Assembly (NCBI GenBank): GCA_949361645.1
Contig: OX442424.1
Span: 8,593,832 to 8,657,831, forward strand
DNA length: 64,000 nt
Reading direction: 5' to 3'
DNA from: Spongilla lacustris
Lineage: Eukaryota > Porifera > Demospongiae > Spongillida > Spongillidae
A program made the position numbers and the translations under genes. Of this stretch, positions 32,674-44,891 are shown one piece after another (position 1 is the first letter of the stretch; the number at the start of each line of letters is the position of its first letter). The notes beneath the pieces are model-generated. The model ran no database searches, was not told the DNA's origin, and was given only the letters and a program-made list of their open reading frames with translations.

Positions 32674-34776
32674 CTAAGAGAACTGTACTCCATACCTTCT
32701 CACTAGTTCTGTTAGATACTCCCTCTTCAAAACCATTAGACAGTCCCTGTAATGCTTGCTCCGTCTGAACAATCCAATGTCCAGCGATGGTGCATGTGGC
32801 ATGTGTACCATGAATGAATCAGGAAGGACTACAAACTCATACCCTTGTGCATAGAGTTCCATGATGTGTGAGACCTTGTTCCAACCAAACCCTGCAAATC
32901 GGGTGTCATATGGTGTGATGCTGCTCCTCACAACAACATAAGGCTCATAGTCCACTTGCCAGCTCACCCTGTATGGCTCTGTGGCTGTGCGCCAGTGCTC
33001 AAAGTCAGTTGCTCCATGGCCTCTTGACCATACATCGGCCCTGAAGGTGTTAATTTTCCCCCTGCTAATCATGTCGAGGAGTTGGCTTTTATTGTGTGGA
33101 AAATCTACCCTGTACAACAGTGTTTCGAATGCTGGTACAACCAAGGCCACTTTCTCCTTTGAATCCATGGTTTGGAGCACTTCTTGCAAGTGGTGGTACA
33201 AGCCATACATAGGCAGAAAATCAATGTCACTGAGGAACACAAACTCTGTGTTGACATACTTCAGAGCCACATTTCTGAGGTAGTTGACTGGGTACATTTG
33301 TGACCGTGGGTCCTTGTAGACCACATGAAGAGCCACATTCTTCCTCCTGCTCATCAAAGGCAGGCGTTTGCTCATAAAATGGAGGAACTCAAAGGCCTCA
33401 CTGTCAGATGTGTACAGGACCAGACTCAGGGGCCCACTCCAGTGGGCGCAGAGTGGATCCAGCATGTGCACCCTGTCCATAGACAGCTGTGCAACAAGTG
33501 TGACATCATGGTTACCACTTGGCTGGTAGTCATAGTGCAGATAGAACGGGTGTGTCCTGAACAGCAGCCTCTGCTCCAGTCGGAAGTCTTGGCATGGATC
33601 TGTTACAACAGCTGCCTCATCTGTTGTTTGAGTGTTATTATAGTAACAATCAGCGAGTACAGTCTTAAGCAAGTTTCCATCATACTGCTGAAATGCTTGG
33701 TGCAGACTGCTAAAGTAGGGGGCATGTTCATTGTAAACCTTCTGCTTCATAGGTGAGTTCCAGTGAACCAGCTTGTATTCTTCAGCATCATGCAGGCAGT
33801 GCTCACTCAGCGTGTGCTCGCTGAGCTGAACATTCCAGGTACAGGGGAGGAGGTAGTGAATGTTGGGGGTCTCCTTGATGACGGCATTGATGACATCCTG
33901 GTCAGCCAAAGCAGCCGATTTGTAGCTCCGCAGCACTCTTCGTGTCACGTTTGTCCATGTGTCCTGCCATCCAGCTGTTCGCATGGCTTCCAGGTGCAGC
34001 AACATTACGCCGGTATTCATACCACGGCCCAGAGCGGGCCAGGGTTTGTGTCGGTCCCACAGGTTTCCGAGGTACCAGTTGCTCTGGTTCTCTACCAGAC
34101 CTAAAAGCTTACCGGCCTGATGCAACAGTGTAAAGAACTGCCAAAGATCCGCTATATCTGCGCATACTGTTACGTCTGTATCCAGCACAATTATTCTGTC
34201 AATATGAGGCGAGAGGACGTCAGTTAGAGTGAGCTTGAGTAGACCGTATATGCCGGAGTAGTGGATATTTGGTATCCACAACACCTGGCTGACGGCTTCG
34301 TCTGCACTGTAGAAGCTGACCTCGACTGCAGTTAGCTTCCAGGTTTCGAATACGGCGCTCAGAGTGGTTTTTGCCTGCGCGTCAGAAAGGAAGTGGAAGT
34401 GCAACGGGTTTCGTCGGTAGAAGAGAATTGACTTGACAACGGTTACCACGTTTCGACTCGTGTTGTATCCAGCAGCGACCATTGCGATATGGATAGTCTC
34501 GCAGCGGGAAACCTTTTGGGCGGGTGGGGAAGAAGAGAATGTCTCGTCGTAATGAAATTCACTAGCCTTGGTACCGCTGGCTTCCACCTCTAGAGTCCGA
34601 ATGCCTTCCTGCAGTTTTTCCACTTGTTGCTCGAGTATCATTATCTTCTTCACCATGCTGTAACGTGGTGTGGATAGAACCGTTACTAAAAGTAGCACCA
34701 CTGATATTGCTGCTGTACACATCAGTTGTGCAGCTGCTCGCCCCCGCGCCATTCGTGGTCTCGTGCCCAATCGCAC
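32674..34776 (-). CDS. LARGE: LARGE-type bifunctional glycosyltransferase
   Basis: Intronless 700-codon type II Golgi enzyme. There is a short cytosolic tail, a membrane anchor (about residues 19-36, AAISVVLLLVTVL) and a coiled-coil stem (about 41-65). A GT8-like domain follows with VLDTDV (DxD at 199-201), then a GT49 domain with FLSDIDFLP (DxD at 517-519) and the FAGFGWNK and HMPHAP motifs of the family. In vertebrates LARGE alternately adds xylose and glucuronic acid to alpha-dystroglycan to make matriglycan, which binds laminin-G domains. Length is near human LARGE1 (756). Both DxD sites are intact. A second Met lies at residue 9. It is divergent from the GH3 gene. Confidence 0.9.
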   Translation of the reverse strand: MRLGTRPRMARGRAAAQLMCTAAISVVLLLVTVLSTPRYSMVKKIMILEQQVEKLQEGIRTLEVEASGTKASEFHYDETFSSSPPAQKVSRCETIHIAMVAAGYNTSRNVVTVVKSILFYRRNPLHFHFLSDAQAKTTLSAVFETWKLTAVEVSFYSADEAVSQVLWIPNIHYSGIYGLLKLTLTDVLSPHIDRIIVLDTDVTVCADIADLWQFFTLLHQAGKLLGLVENQSNWYLGNLWDRHKPWPALGRGMNTGVMLLHLEAMRTAGWQDTWTNVTRRVLRSYKSAALADQDVINAVIKETPNIHYLLPCTWNVQLSEHTLSEHCLHDAEEYKLVHWNSPMKQKVYNEHAPYFSSLHQAFQQYDGNLLKTVLADCYYNNTQTTDEAAVVTDPCQDFRLEQRLLFRTHPFYLHYDYQPSGNHDVTLVAQLSMDRVHMLDPLCAHWSGPLSLVLYTSDSEAFEFLHFMSKRLPLMSRRKNVALHVVYKDPRSQMYPVNYLRNVALKYVNTEFVFLSDIDFLPMYGLYHHLQEVLQTMDSKEKVALVVPAFETLLYRVDFPHNKSQLLDMISRGKINTFRADVWSRGHGATDFEHWRTATEPYRVSWQVDYEPYVVVRSSITPYDTRFAGFGWNKVSHIMELYAQGYEFVVLPDSFMVHMPHAPSLDIGLFRRSKHYRDCLMVLKREYLTELVRRYGVQFS

Positions 34777-34890
34777 TAATTACACCATTAAGTCTGGGGA
34801 CCAGACCACGTCCCACTTGGCACGAGATGTGATCAGCAATATTTGTTTCGCAATTAAAAAATTAAAGGAGACGTCGTTGCACGTTGGAAA
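34777..34890. promoter_or_regulatory. 114-bp shared divergent promoter (LARGE / GH3)
   Basis: Only 114 bp separate the start codons of the two oppositely oriented genes, so both core promoters and 5' UTRs must fit or overlap here. A CCACGTCC E-box-like motif and an AT-rich stretch are visible. No TATA box is clear. Confidence 0.6.
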
Positions 34891-37337
34891 ATGAGCATAA
34901 AATGGAAATTAGTTACATGTACAGTAGTGTCATTTTTCTGCCACTATGGATATATAGAAGCTGAAAAAATACCAGTAAGTGGGTTGTTCTCTTCTGCTAC
35001 GCGTTTGTATTTATTAAATATATGCGATACTTTGGATAGGTCGGCGTAGCGCCCTCTGTGGATTGTCAGAGTCTTCCGCAAGCCGCTTTCCCATTCTGCA
35101 ACACGAGCCTGTCAGCTGCTGAGCGTGCCAGCGACCTTGTATCCCGCTTATCTCTAGATGAGCTCATCGCTCAAACGTCTTCAATCGCACCAGCCATTTC
35201 TAGACTCGGCATCAAGGACTACAACTGGAGATCTAACTGTCTCCATGGCTGGACAGCCTCCGGAGGCAGCTGGCCAAGCGGACTGTATTGGACCGTATTC
35301 CCTGCTCCCATCAATCTTGCCGCTACCTTCAACCCCGCCCTGGTCTTACTGGTCGGGCAGATTACCGCAGACGAAGGACGTGCGCTCCACAACGTCATGC
35401 TCGCTAGGTACAACGGCTCTAGCACGGAGGCTGCCGGTCTGAACTGCTTCTCGCCCAACGTCAACCTCTTCAGGGACCCGCGTTGGGGGAGGGGCCAGGA
35501 GACCCTGGGTGAGGACCCATTTCTCATATCCGTGCTGGGTAATGCCTACACCATCGGCCTGCAGCAAGGGGAGGACTCCAGGTACCTGAAAGTGGCAGCC
35601 TGTGCCAAGCACTTTGCAGTCCACAGTGGGCCAGAGGATATTCGACTTGAATTCACTGCCTATGCCACAACCCATGACCTATATGATACCTACCTGCCTG
35701 CCTTTAAGTCGCAGGTCCTGGGCGCCAAGGTAGCCCAAATCATGCCGGCCTACAGTGGGTTAAGGTGTGCTGGAATCCCTGCGGGGGCTCCAGACTGTGC
35801 AAACCCATTCCTGCTCCAGTCTGTCCTGCGTGACCAGTTTGGCGCGTACAACATATCCATCATATCAGACAATGGAGGTGTGGGTTTCGTCTACACAGAG
35901 CAGCACTACACAGACACGCTGGAAGAGGCTGCAGCTGTCAGCATGGACGCCACCACTGATATTGACTTGGGCTACGATATGGTGTACCCCAAGTATCTCC
36001 CTAATACTGTATCTGACCGATTGGTTGACCCAGGCACTATCCTGGCTGCCATCTGGAGGGCATTCTACTTACGCATACGAGTAGGGGACTTTGATCCCCA
36101 ATCGCAGGTGCCCTACCAGTCAATCGACGCCAGCCACCTGAACACTGCACATAACCAGGCTGCCAACCTATACGCTGCCCACCAGTCCATGGTACTGCTC
36201 AAGAACGATGGCACCCTTCCATTGAAGACCACAGGTGTCACCAAGGTGGCCATTGTGGGTCCCAATGCCAATGCGACCACCACCCTCCTCTCTAACTACC
36301 AGGGCATACCCCAGTCTGTGGTCAGTGTGCAGCAAGGTATCATTAATGCATTGACTGGCACCAAGGTAGAGATTGTGTCTGTGCCTGGCTGTGCAGACGT
36401 GGTATGCAGTAACACATCGGGGTTTGCTGCCGTCTTCTCTGTGGTAACCGGCGCTGACTACATCATTATGGTGATGGGACTGGATGGGACGGTGGAGAGC
36501 GAGGGACACGATCGATCGCAGACGTCATGCGAGGGTGTGGCGCAGGACAACCTGGCACTACCGGGATGCCAGACTGCACTGGTTGAGCAAGTCGCTCAGG
36601 TGAACCCCAGGGTCATAGTGGTGCTGATCAATGGAGGACCAGTTAGCATCTCTGCCCTCTTCCGCAACAGTGGTGTGGTTGGGATAGTGGAGGCCTTCTA
36701 TCCTGGGGCAGCTGGTGGGACTGCTGTGGCTGATGTCCTCTTTGGCAAATACAACCCGGGCGGTCGCATGCCCGTGACGACCTACGAAGGTGCGGCTGAC
36801 ATTCTTCCAAGCACCAATTACAACATGACAGACCCACCGGGACGCACGTACCGTTACTTTTCCGGAACCCCCCTCATCCCCTTCGGGTACGGACTCTCCT
36901 ACACCACATTCGAGTACTCCCAGCTGGCTATCGCACCGCCCACTGTCGCTCCATGCAAAAGTGTGTACGTCACGTTTACCGTTCGCAACGTTGGTGCGTT
37001 ATCTGGGGATGAGGTGGTGCAGGTTTACGTCAAGTCTCCCCGAATACCTGGGAAACCGTTCCTTCCCAATATTCAGCTCCTCGGAGTGGATAGGCGTAAC
37101 ATAAACCCACTGAACAATTATGACTTTGAGTTCGTGCTGAGCCCATACGCCATGTCCCTTGTCGATGACGACGGTGAACACTACATCTTCCCTGGTGATT
37201 ACACGGTGTACGTTGGAGGAGGCCTACCAGAAAGCTATCTGGACACCACCACCATCAGCGGTACGTTCTCAGTGGAAGGGAACATAGTGAATGTGAAGGA
37301 CTGTCCAGACTCCCCCCAGTGTTTAGCGTGTTATTAA
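34891..37337 (+). CDS. secreted GH3 beta-xylosidase-like glycosidase
   Basis: Two exons: 34891-34974 encodes a signal peptide (LVTCTVVSFFCHYGYIEA) and 35040-37337 encodes the enzyme, 793 residues in total. The GH3 barrel has NLFRDPRWGRGQETLGEDPF, AKHFAVHSGPEDIR, and the nucleophile Asp in IISDNGGVGF (about D305). The second domain begins near MVLLKNDGTLPL with GDEVVQVYV in the fibronectin-III-like tail. It is closest to the plant and fungal beta-D-xylosidase/arabinosidase branch. Expected to remove terminal xylose outside the cell or in lysosomes. Exact substrate unknown. The exon 1 start was chosen because it restores a signal peptide in phase. Confidence 0.9.
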
Positions 37338-37647
37338 TAGAGTGTGGTAAGATGTTATATTAGCATATCTTAAAATAATTACGGAATAATCAAATATACA
37401 GATACAATTAATAATAAAATAGAGATTGAAGGAATATAGGAATACATCACATGTGAGATTAAAGTCCAGTAACCAGCATCAGGGATCTCATCATTATGGC
37501 TCTGGCATTAGGATGGACTAGGATGATGCCGAGTTTTCCATACAAGCTGGAAAGCATCAGGGACTTTGGTTTGTTGGTCATTATAGCAATTCGGAAGACT
37601 AATAATAATAATTATTATGATAATAATTATGCATCTATAATAAAACA
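37338..37647. other. GH3 3' flank, nothing recognised
   Basis: AT-rich with several AATAAA-like motifs that may serve GH3 polyadenylation. Confidence 0.4.
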
Positions 37648-38514
37648 TTATACAAAAAACTCTTCATCTGATTCTTCACTGTCCACCTTCATTGTCCCCA
37701 ACACGGAAGCTGCATTGCCCTGTTGGACAGCAACTGATAGTCTCTGGGTAAGGTATGCAGATGAGTTAGCTTCACCAGACACCTGCCTCAACCTATGGCT
37801 CAACTCTTTAAGGAACTTAGTTGTCCTTGGTCCAAACACTCCAGCTGTCTCTATTGCCACTGGAGTGAAAAAGTGGCATGAGTCAAGGTGTTTATATTTC
37901 TGCATCTTCTTTTCTTCTGCCTGTTGAGCAACTGCTCCAACTTGCTTTGCAGCAATTGTGGAGTAAGAAGGTGCAAAAGTATCCGGACACATTGCATCCC
38001 ACACCAGAAGTTGGCCACACTTCCAAGGGACAATTGAGACACCATCAGGTCACTTCCCATCTGAACTATACAGGCCTGAAGGCTCCAGACGTGATGGAAC
38101 ATGTGCTGCAACCAAAGCTCTGTATATGATGTCATTGACAGCTGAATGGTGGTGGTGGTGCCCTGCACTCTTTCTGTAGTTTAAGCCATGTGTGGTGAAC
38201 TGAGACACCTCTGCCCCACAGTGTTGGCAGGTATGGCTTCGACATAGGGGTAGTCCCAGACGAAGTCCTATAGAGATTCTCACAGTGGCATCATCCATGT
38301 GTAGTCCCAGTGATGAAATTGGTAAGGCATTTAACCATGCACCAGACTCCTTACAAGATGCCGCAAGGAAACGAGCTCTTTGCATTTCATCACGAGAGTT
38401 TGCAAATAGTGTGTCTGCAATTGGATGATACTCTGAGTGAATCCCATGATGGGCAGCAGAATCAGTGGGGGGTTGTTCCTGGCACCCTTGGGACCAGGCA
38501 GCAAGAACCTCCAT
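37648..38514 (-). pseudogene. C-terminal fragment of a retroelement polyprotein
   Basis: Minus-strand frames 38514-38050 and 38004-37648 match the C-terminal part of the RT family seen at 18558-19990: WLNALPISSLGLHMDDATVR, IGLRLGLPLC, HTCQHCG, then WDAMCPDTFAPSY and LSVAVQQGNAASVLGTM. The frame shifts near 38005-38050. No RT domain precedes it, so it is a 5'-truncated dead copy. Its position between GH3 and DROSHA is intergenic. Confidence 0.65.
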
Positions 38515-38601
38515 ATATATGTTATAACTAACAGTATGATTTCAATTTATAACTATTAATTACTATGTCCGGGCCCGGACCCAACAGTCAAGTATATTAG
38601 T

Positions 38602-40968
38602 ATGGCTAGTGCACGAGAAAAGTGGTCAGTTTAACGTACTGCAAGCAAGGCATTAAATAATCATAATCTTCCAACATTTCTCTAGCTCAAATCCAACTGC
38701 GAGAAACAGAAGCAGGGAAGCTCACTCGCCCGAGGAATCTTTGAGTTTACCACGTGACCGGTCTCCGGCACGCAGTACAAATTCGGTGATCAGAAGTAGT
38801 GAGAGAGCTCGCTCGGCAGTGACACCAGTTGTCCGTGCATCTACGGACGAAAAAGTAAGGTCAAAAGAAACTACATTAGTTTACGGTGATGTAAATAACT
38901 ACAGTACATTAGTTTACGGTGATGTGAATACCTACAGTACATTAGTTTACGGTGATGTGAATAACCACAGTACATTATACGGTGATGTGGCATTAGTGTG
39001 AATACTGGCCGTATGCAGCTACTATCAGTAACAGAACACGGAATCCACGAAAGATTTTCAGAGCGACTGTTGGCTCCTTATAACCTAACCAGAGATCCTT
39101 CTTCAGAGGAGGGTAGCACACAGGATGTAGGAGGGGCTGAGGCGATCAGGCGGCCATCCAAACTATCCAGACAGCTTTGCTACAATGTTCCCAGTACATC
39201 AGCCAGCTCTCACTGCAGTTTCCACCCACTCAAATTCACCTTTGAACGTCCTGATGTAAGCTGCCCTTGTGTTATCAGTGCATTGCTGCATGCCGTCTTC
39301 CCGCCATCTTCCCGCCATCTACCCGCCACAGCCTGCACTACCCATTGAAGCATGGCACTGCTATCGGCTGGAGGTGCAGCCCACTGCTAATTTTGTAAGT
39401 ATGTGCTAACCCAGCTAACTGCCAAAGTTGCCCTTCTATTTTATAACAGACAGATGGCCTGACTACCATTTATGGGCGTGATGGGAGGCGGTACTCATTC
39501 GAGGGGTTTTCCCTCCTCAGTGCACGTCCACTGGACATGGTTAGCTTCTGTTGTCAGTTGAGTGCGCTAGGCAGCCAGTTTGCCCCACCCACCTACTCTC
39601 TGCAGCTTCCCTCATTCCAGTTCAACAGGTATAACATCCAGTACAGTATCAACCTCATACCTGATCAACCACCTCAGGTAGACCTTTACTGTGTGGGATG
39701 TCCACTTCATCAGATATCCTTGTTCCCTCCCCTCTTCTGCCCCCCTCCCCTCTCCATCTTACCACCTCCCCTCTCTTATCTCCTCCCTTCTCCATCTTAC
39801 CTTCTCCCCTTTCCATCTTATCTCCTCCCTTCTCCATCTTACCTTCTCCCCTTTCCATCTTATCTCCTCACCTCTCCATCTTACCTCCTCCCCTCTCCAT
39901 CTTATCTCCTCCCCTCTCCATCTTACCTCCTCCCCTCTCCATCTTATCTCCTCCCCTCTCCATCTTACCTCCTCCCCTCTCCATCTTATCTCCTCCCCTC
40001 TCCATCTTATCTCCTCCCCTCTCCATCTTATCTCCTCCCCTCTCCATCTTATCTCCTCCCCTCTCCATCTTATCTCCTCCACTCTCCATCTTACCTCCTC
40101 CCCTCTCCATCTTACCTTTTCCATTATACCTCCCTCTATCATCAGTGTTGCCTACAGGATGTGGCATTCCTTCGACAGTACCTGTTTGAGTGCTTACTGG
40201 AAATGTATGACTGGGTTAAAGGTGTGTCTCCATATCCATTGAAAAGTACTACATCACAACCATGTTTCTACACATCATACTGCCCACACCACACCACACC
40301 CACACCACCACACCCACACCACACCCACATCACACCCACACCACACCCACACCCACACCACACCCACACCACACCCACACCACACCCACACCCACACCTT
40401 CCTACCAGTCCTTCAGCATCATTGTGAGCACTTCCATTTTGTTCCAAGGTTTATACACCACAAGCGAGGTAGGCTACTGATTTTGCATCATTTCCTCCAT
40501 TACATCATTCCTTCTTTCCTCCATTACATCATTCCTTCTTTCTTCCATTACATCATTCCTTTTTTCCTCCATTACATCATTCCTTTCATTACATCATTGC
40601 CTCACTGCATCATTCCCTCCATATGCCCTGCCTCCATCATTCCTTACATCATTCCTCCATTAAATTATTACCTCTATTACATCATTCCTTATTACATCAT
40701 TCCCTCCATTACATCATTCCCTCCATTACATCATTCCCTCCATTACATCATTTCTTCATTACATCATTACCTCATTACATCATTACCTCATTCCCTTGTT
40801 ACATCATTCCCTCTATTACATCATTCTCTTTATCACAGATGATAGACAAGAAATTTTACCATTAAGTGAACTATTGAATTACTTACTCGAGTCTTTTCGT
40901 CCTTTAGAGGTATATATGTGTTTGTATACTTGTACATGTGAGTATGCACATGTATGTATGTATGTATG

Positions 40969-41002
<34 letters not shown>

Positions 41003-42813
41003 TGTATGTATGTATGTATGTATGTATGTATGTATGTATGTATGTATGTATGTATGTATGTATGTATGTATGTATGTATGTATGTATGTGTGTATGTATG
41101 TATGTGTGTATGTATGTATGTATATATGTATGTATGTGTATGTGTGTATGTATATATGTATGCATGTATGCATGTATGTATGTATGTATGTATGTATGTA
41201 TGTATGTGTGTATGTATGTATGTATGTGTGTATGTATGTATGTGTGTGTATGTATGTATGTATGTATGTATGTATGTATGTGTGTATGTATGTATGTGTG
41301 TGTATGTATGTATGTATGTATGTATGTATGTATGTATGTATGTATGTGATTATAAAACTTTTTGTGTTCACATTGACATAATTAGGCAAAAGTGAAAAGG
41401 ATTAGAGTGGTTAATTAACTGAAATCAGGCTTGATTCAGTGTATTTTAATTACATGCCAAGCCTGCAATAGATAATCTTATCAGCAACGTAACTAACAAT
41501 ATGGCTACATGTGTCTAAAATTTAATACTTAGACATGCCAGATTTTGATTTGGTGTTACTTAAACCATGTATCTATTTGCCAAAGTAGGTAGTGTACACA
41601 TAACTAATCAGCTGACATACTAATCTTAATACACAGTTATATTACCATCAAATACAGAATTTGTCCGTAACTGCTATGTATGCTTATACATAGACTTTAT
41701 CTTAACATTTCCAGCGACAGCCATCTTGGGGATCTAAGGGAACAGAGAAGAAAGGTAGTACGAGTGGACACTTAATCACTAATCCTCTGAAAGTACTACA
41801 GCAGGCAATAACCTTTGGTGAAAATGTGATCACATGACCTCCATCCTTACAGAAACCCAGTTGCATTAGGATGGACAGGCTGAACAAGGATGAACATGTG
41901 AATAGCAGGGGAACTACATCTCTCTTGCGTTCTTTGCTTCCTTCCTTTCCCTTCACTTTCCCTTGTCTTTGAAGCCTTTCCTTCTCCTCAACCTCCCTCA
42001 CCCTTTCCCTTCATTTCTCCTCCCTCTTTTTTCCCCTCCTCCCCATCCTTCCTCATCTCCATCCCTTCTTTTCACTCCTCCTTTTCTCTTCTCTTATTCA
42101 CTCTCCTTCATAACATTTACTTCTCACCTCCCCCCCCCCTTTCTCCCAGGGACCACCACAAGTGGTTCACTACTGTAGTGTAATGGAGGAAGGCTCTAAT
42201 AAGAGTGAAGAGTAAGCAAGCTGATTGCTGCTTGAGTTCTTGATTAAGTTACTGTCTTCTCCCCCAGGCAACAGAAGAAGCAAGCATTGTATTTGGAGTT
42301 GCACCGAAAAGCAGTTGAAGGGTATGAGTGACAGAAGGAGGGGAGGGGGTGTGGTCAGCTAAGCTCACATTTATCAGCTGGCGCATAGCTATATACTCCT
42401 AGCTCATGGCTGAATTGTGTGTGTATGTGTGTGTGTGTGTGTGTGTATGTTTGTGTATGTGTGTATGTGTGTGTGTGTGTGTGTGCGTGTGTTTGTGTAT
42501 ATGTGTATGTGTGTGTGTGTGTGTGCGTGTGTGCACACACGCACACGTGTGTGTGTGTATATGTGTGTGTGGTTCCACAGAGTTCTGCAGAAGAAGGAGT
42601 ACTTCCAACACAAGAACCTCAAACATGAACTGCGGTCATACCATTCCAGGTGAGTATAATATGAGTGTATTCATGCATGCATGTGTGTGTGTGTGTGTGT
42701 GTATATTTATTTATGTATGTATGTATGTGTGTGTGTGTGTGTGTGTACGTATGTAGGTATGTATGTGTGACATGTATGTGTATGTATGTAATGTATGTGT
42801 GTGTATTGTGTGT

Positions 42814-42893
<80 letters not shown>

Positions 42894-44860
42894 GCATCTC
42901 TCCCTGTTAGTGAGGAAAGAGAGATTGCTGTGTTAATCTCAACTGAAGGATTCTTTAGTACTGGCCTATTCATGGACATTGCTCAGGTCTGTGAAGAAGT
43001 CTCTTTCCTCCTCCTCCACCTCATCCTTACTCCCACAATATCTTCTCCTCCCCTCTCTCCCTCCCCTCTCACTTCCTCTCCTCTTGCCCCCTCCCTCTCA
43101 CCCCTCCCTCTCACCCCCTCCCTCTCACCCCTCCCTCTCACCCCCTCCCTCTCACCCCTCCCTCTAACCCCTCCCTCTCACCCCCTCTCCTCTTACCCCC
43201 TCCCTCCCTCTGCAGCAAGCTCTAGTGCTCCCCACACTCACCCATCACATGGTGTTCTTCAAGGCTGCTGCTAGACTTGAGGCACTCCTTCAGTACTCCT
43301 TCAAGAACAGGCACCTCCTACAGGTACCATTGTACCTTGATGTGACCCACCCGCACTGATCCCTCCCACCCTGTAGTGTGCGCTGACACACCCCTCTCTT
43401 TCGGCCAAGACAGATGACCACTTGAACACCTCACTGTCCAACTGTGGGCTGAGGAGACCTGTGTATGCTAAGCCTGCCGCAGCCACTCAGCGCAGAGGCT
43501 TGCATGCCCTTCTGAACTTGGGAGCATCCATGGAGAAAGGCGAAGAAACCAGTACCCAGTGAGGATGTGTGTGTGAGTGTATGTGTGCCTGTATGTGTGT
43601 ACATATATGTACTGGATAGGTACGCTTGTATGTTACACTCTATTGAACACTCTTCAACACCACTTCAGACTCCACCAGTCTAAGAGATTTTAACCAATTA
43701 AAAGGAGCAGCTTGTGGCATGAATGTAGCAGGATTGCGCAATGTAGCAGGATTGTGCAATACTTCTCGTTTTTATCCAATTAAACATTAGACAAACAACT
43801 TTAAGTGAAGCAAAAAAGTTTATATCAAAACTGTCATAGAAGCACTTCTACATGTATGACAGTTTTGATATAAACTCTGGAACAACCTGTATTATTGCAG
43901 GCCAAGGCACAACGAGAGACTGGAGTTCTTAGGAGATGCAGTCGTGGAATACATATGCAGGTAACAACACGCACACACCCCTCATCAATGTATACATGAA
44001 TGGGAAGTGTCCACCAAAATCACCCTTGTGGGATTATAATTTTATCACTATGACGATTACCCAGTATACCTTATACGTATAAAAATCGATGTATCTTCAA
44101 AAAATTTTGTTTCAAATTTCCAACACTTGTCCCCTCATCATTTCTGTCTGTAAAATTCTATTTTGGTGCCTTGCGTTATTTTCACTGCCTTGCATATGAA
44201 GTCCACATATCTCCAAGTACAAGTGGCAAAAACACTTCAAATGTACATAGAGGAGTCCTGCCAACTATTGATTTTTTTCAGATTGTTGATTTAAATATCA
44301 TCAATTATGGTTACATAACTGCTGTGCACACTTTCCCACTGATGGTAGGCAAACTTCATCCCTACTAAATGGGAAGCGATGTCTATATAATTGGTGTCAG
44401 AAAATTTGCACATACTTTGTTTAACTGTATCTCCGTAATAGATAACAAATCAACGAACACGACAAGTCAATAGCTACTGGACTATTTAATGTACTTGCCA
44501 AATTTGACATGTTTTGAATACTCGTATCTAGAGACATGTGGATTTCTAACTCGGTGGGTTAGAAAACTTTGTACTCAAGGCAGCGAAAATAAGTGGAGCA
44601 CCAAAAAGAGAGAAATGATGGTCAAGGAAAGGCCACGTGTTGTGAAGACATGTTGTTTTGTGTAACGTATGGTGATAAAATTATAACCCCACAAGGGTGA
44701 TTTGGCTGGACACTGTACCAAATAATGCATATCTCTCCCTCACTTGCACATGCACACACACACACACACATACACACATATACACACACACATACACACA
44801 CACCACACACACATACACACACACCACACACACACACATACCACACACATACACCACATA

Positions 44861-44891
<31 letters not shown>

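Noticed and set aside
38050..38514. Stand-alone zinc-binding protein gene on the minus strand
   Set aside because: Its Cys/His motif belongs to the retroelement C-terminal domain and the downstream frame is shifted.
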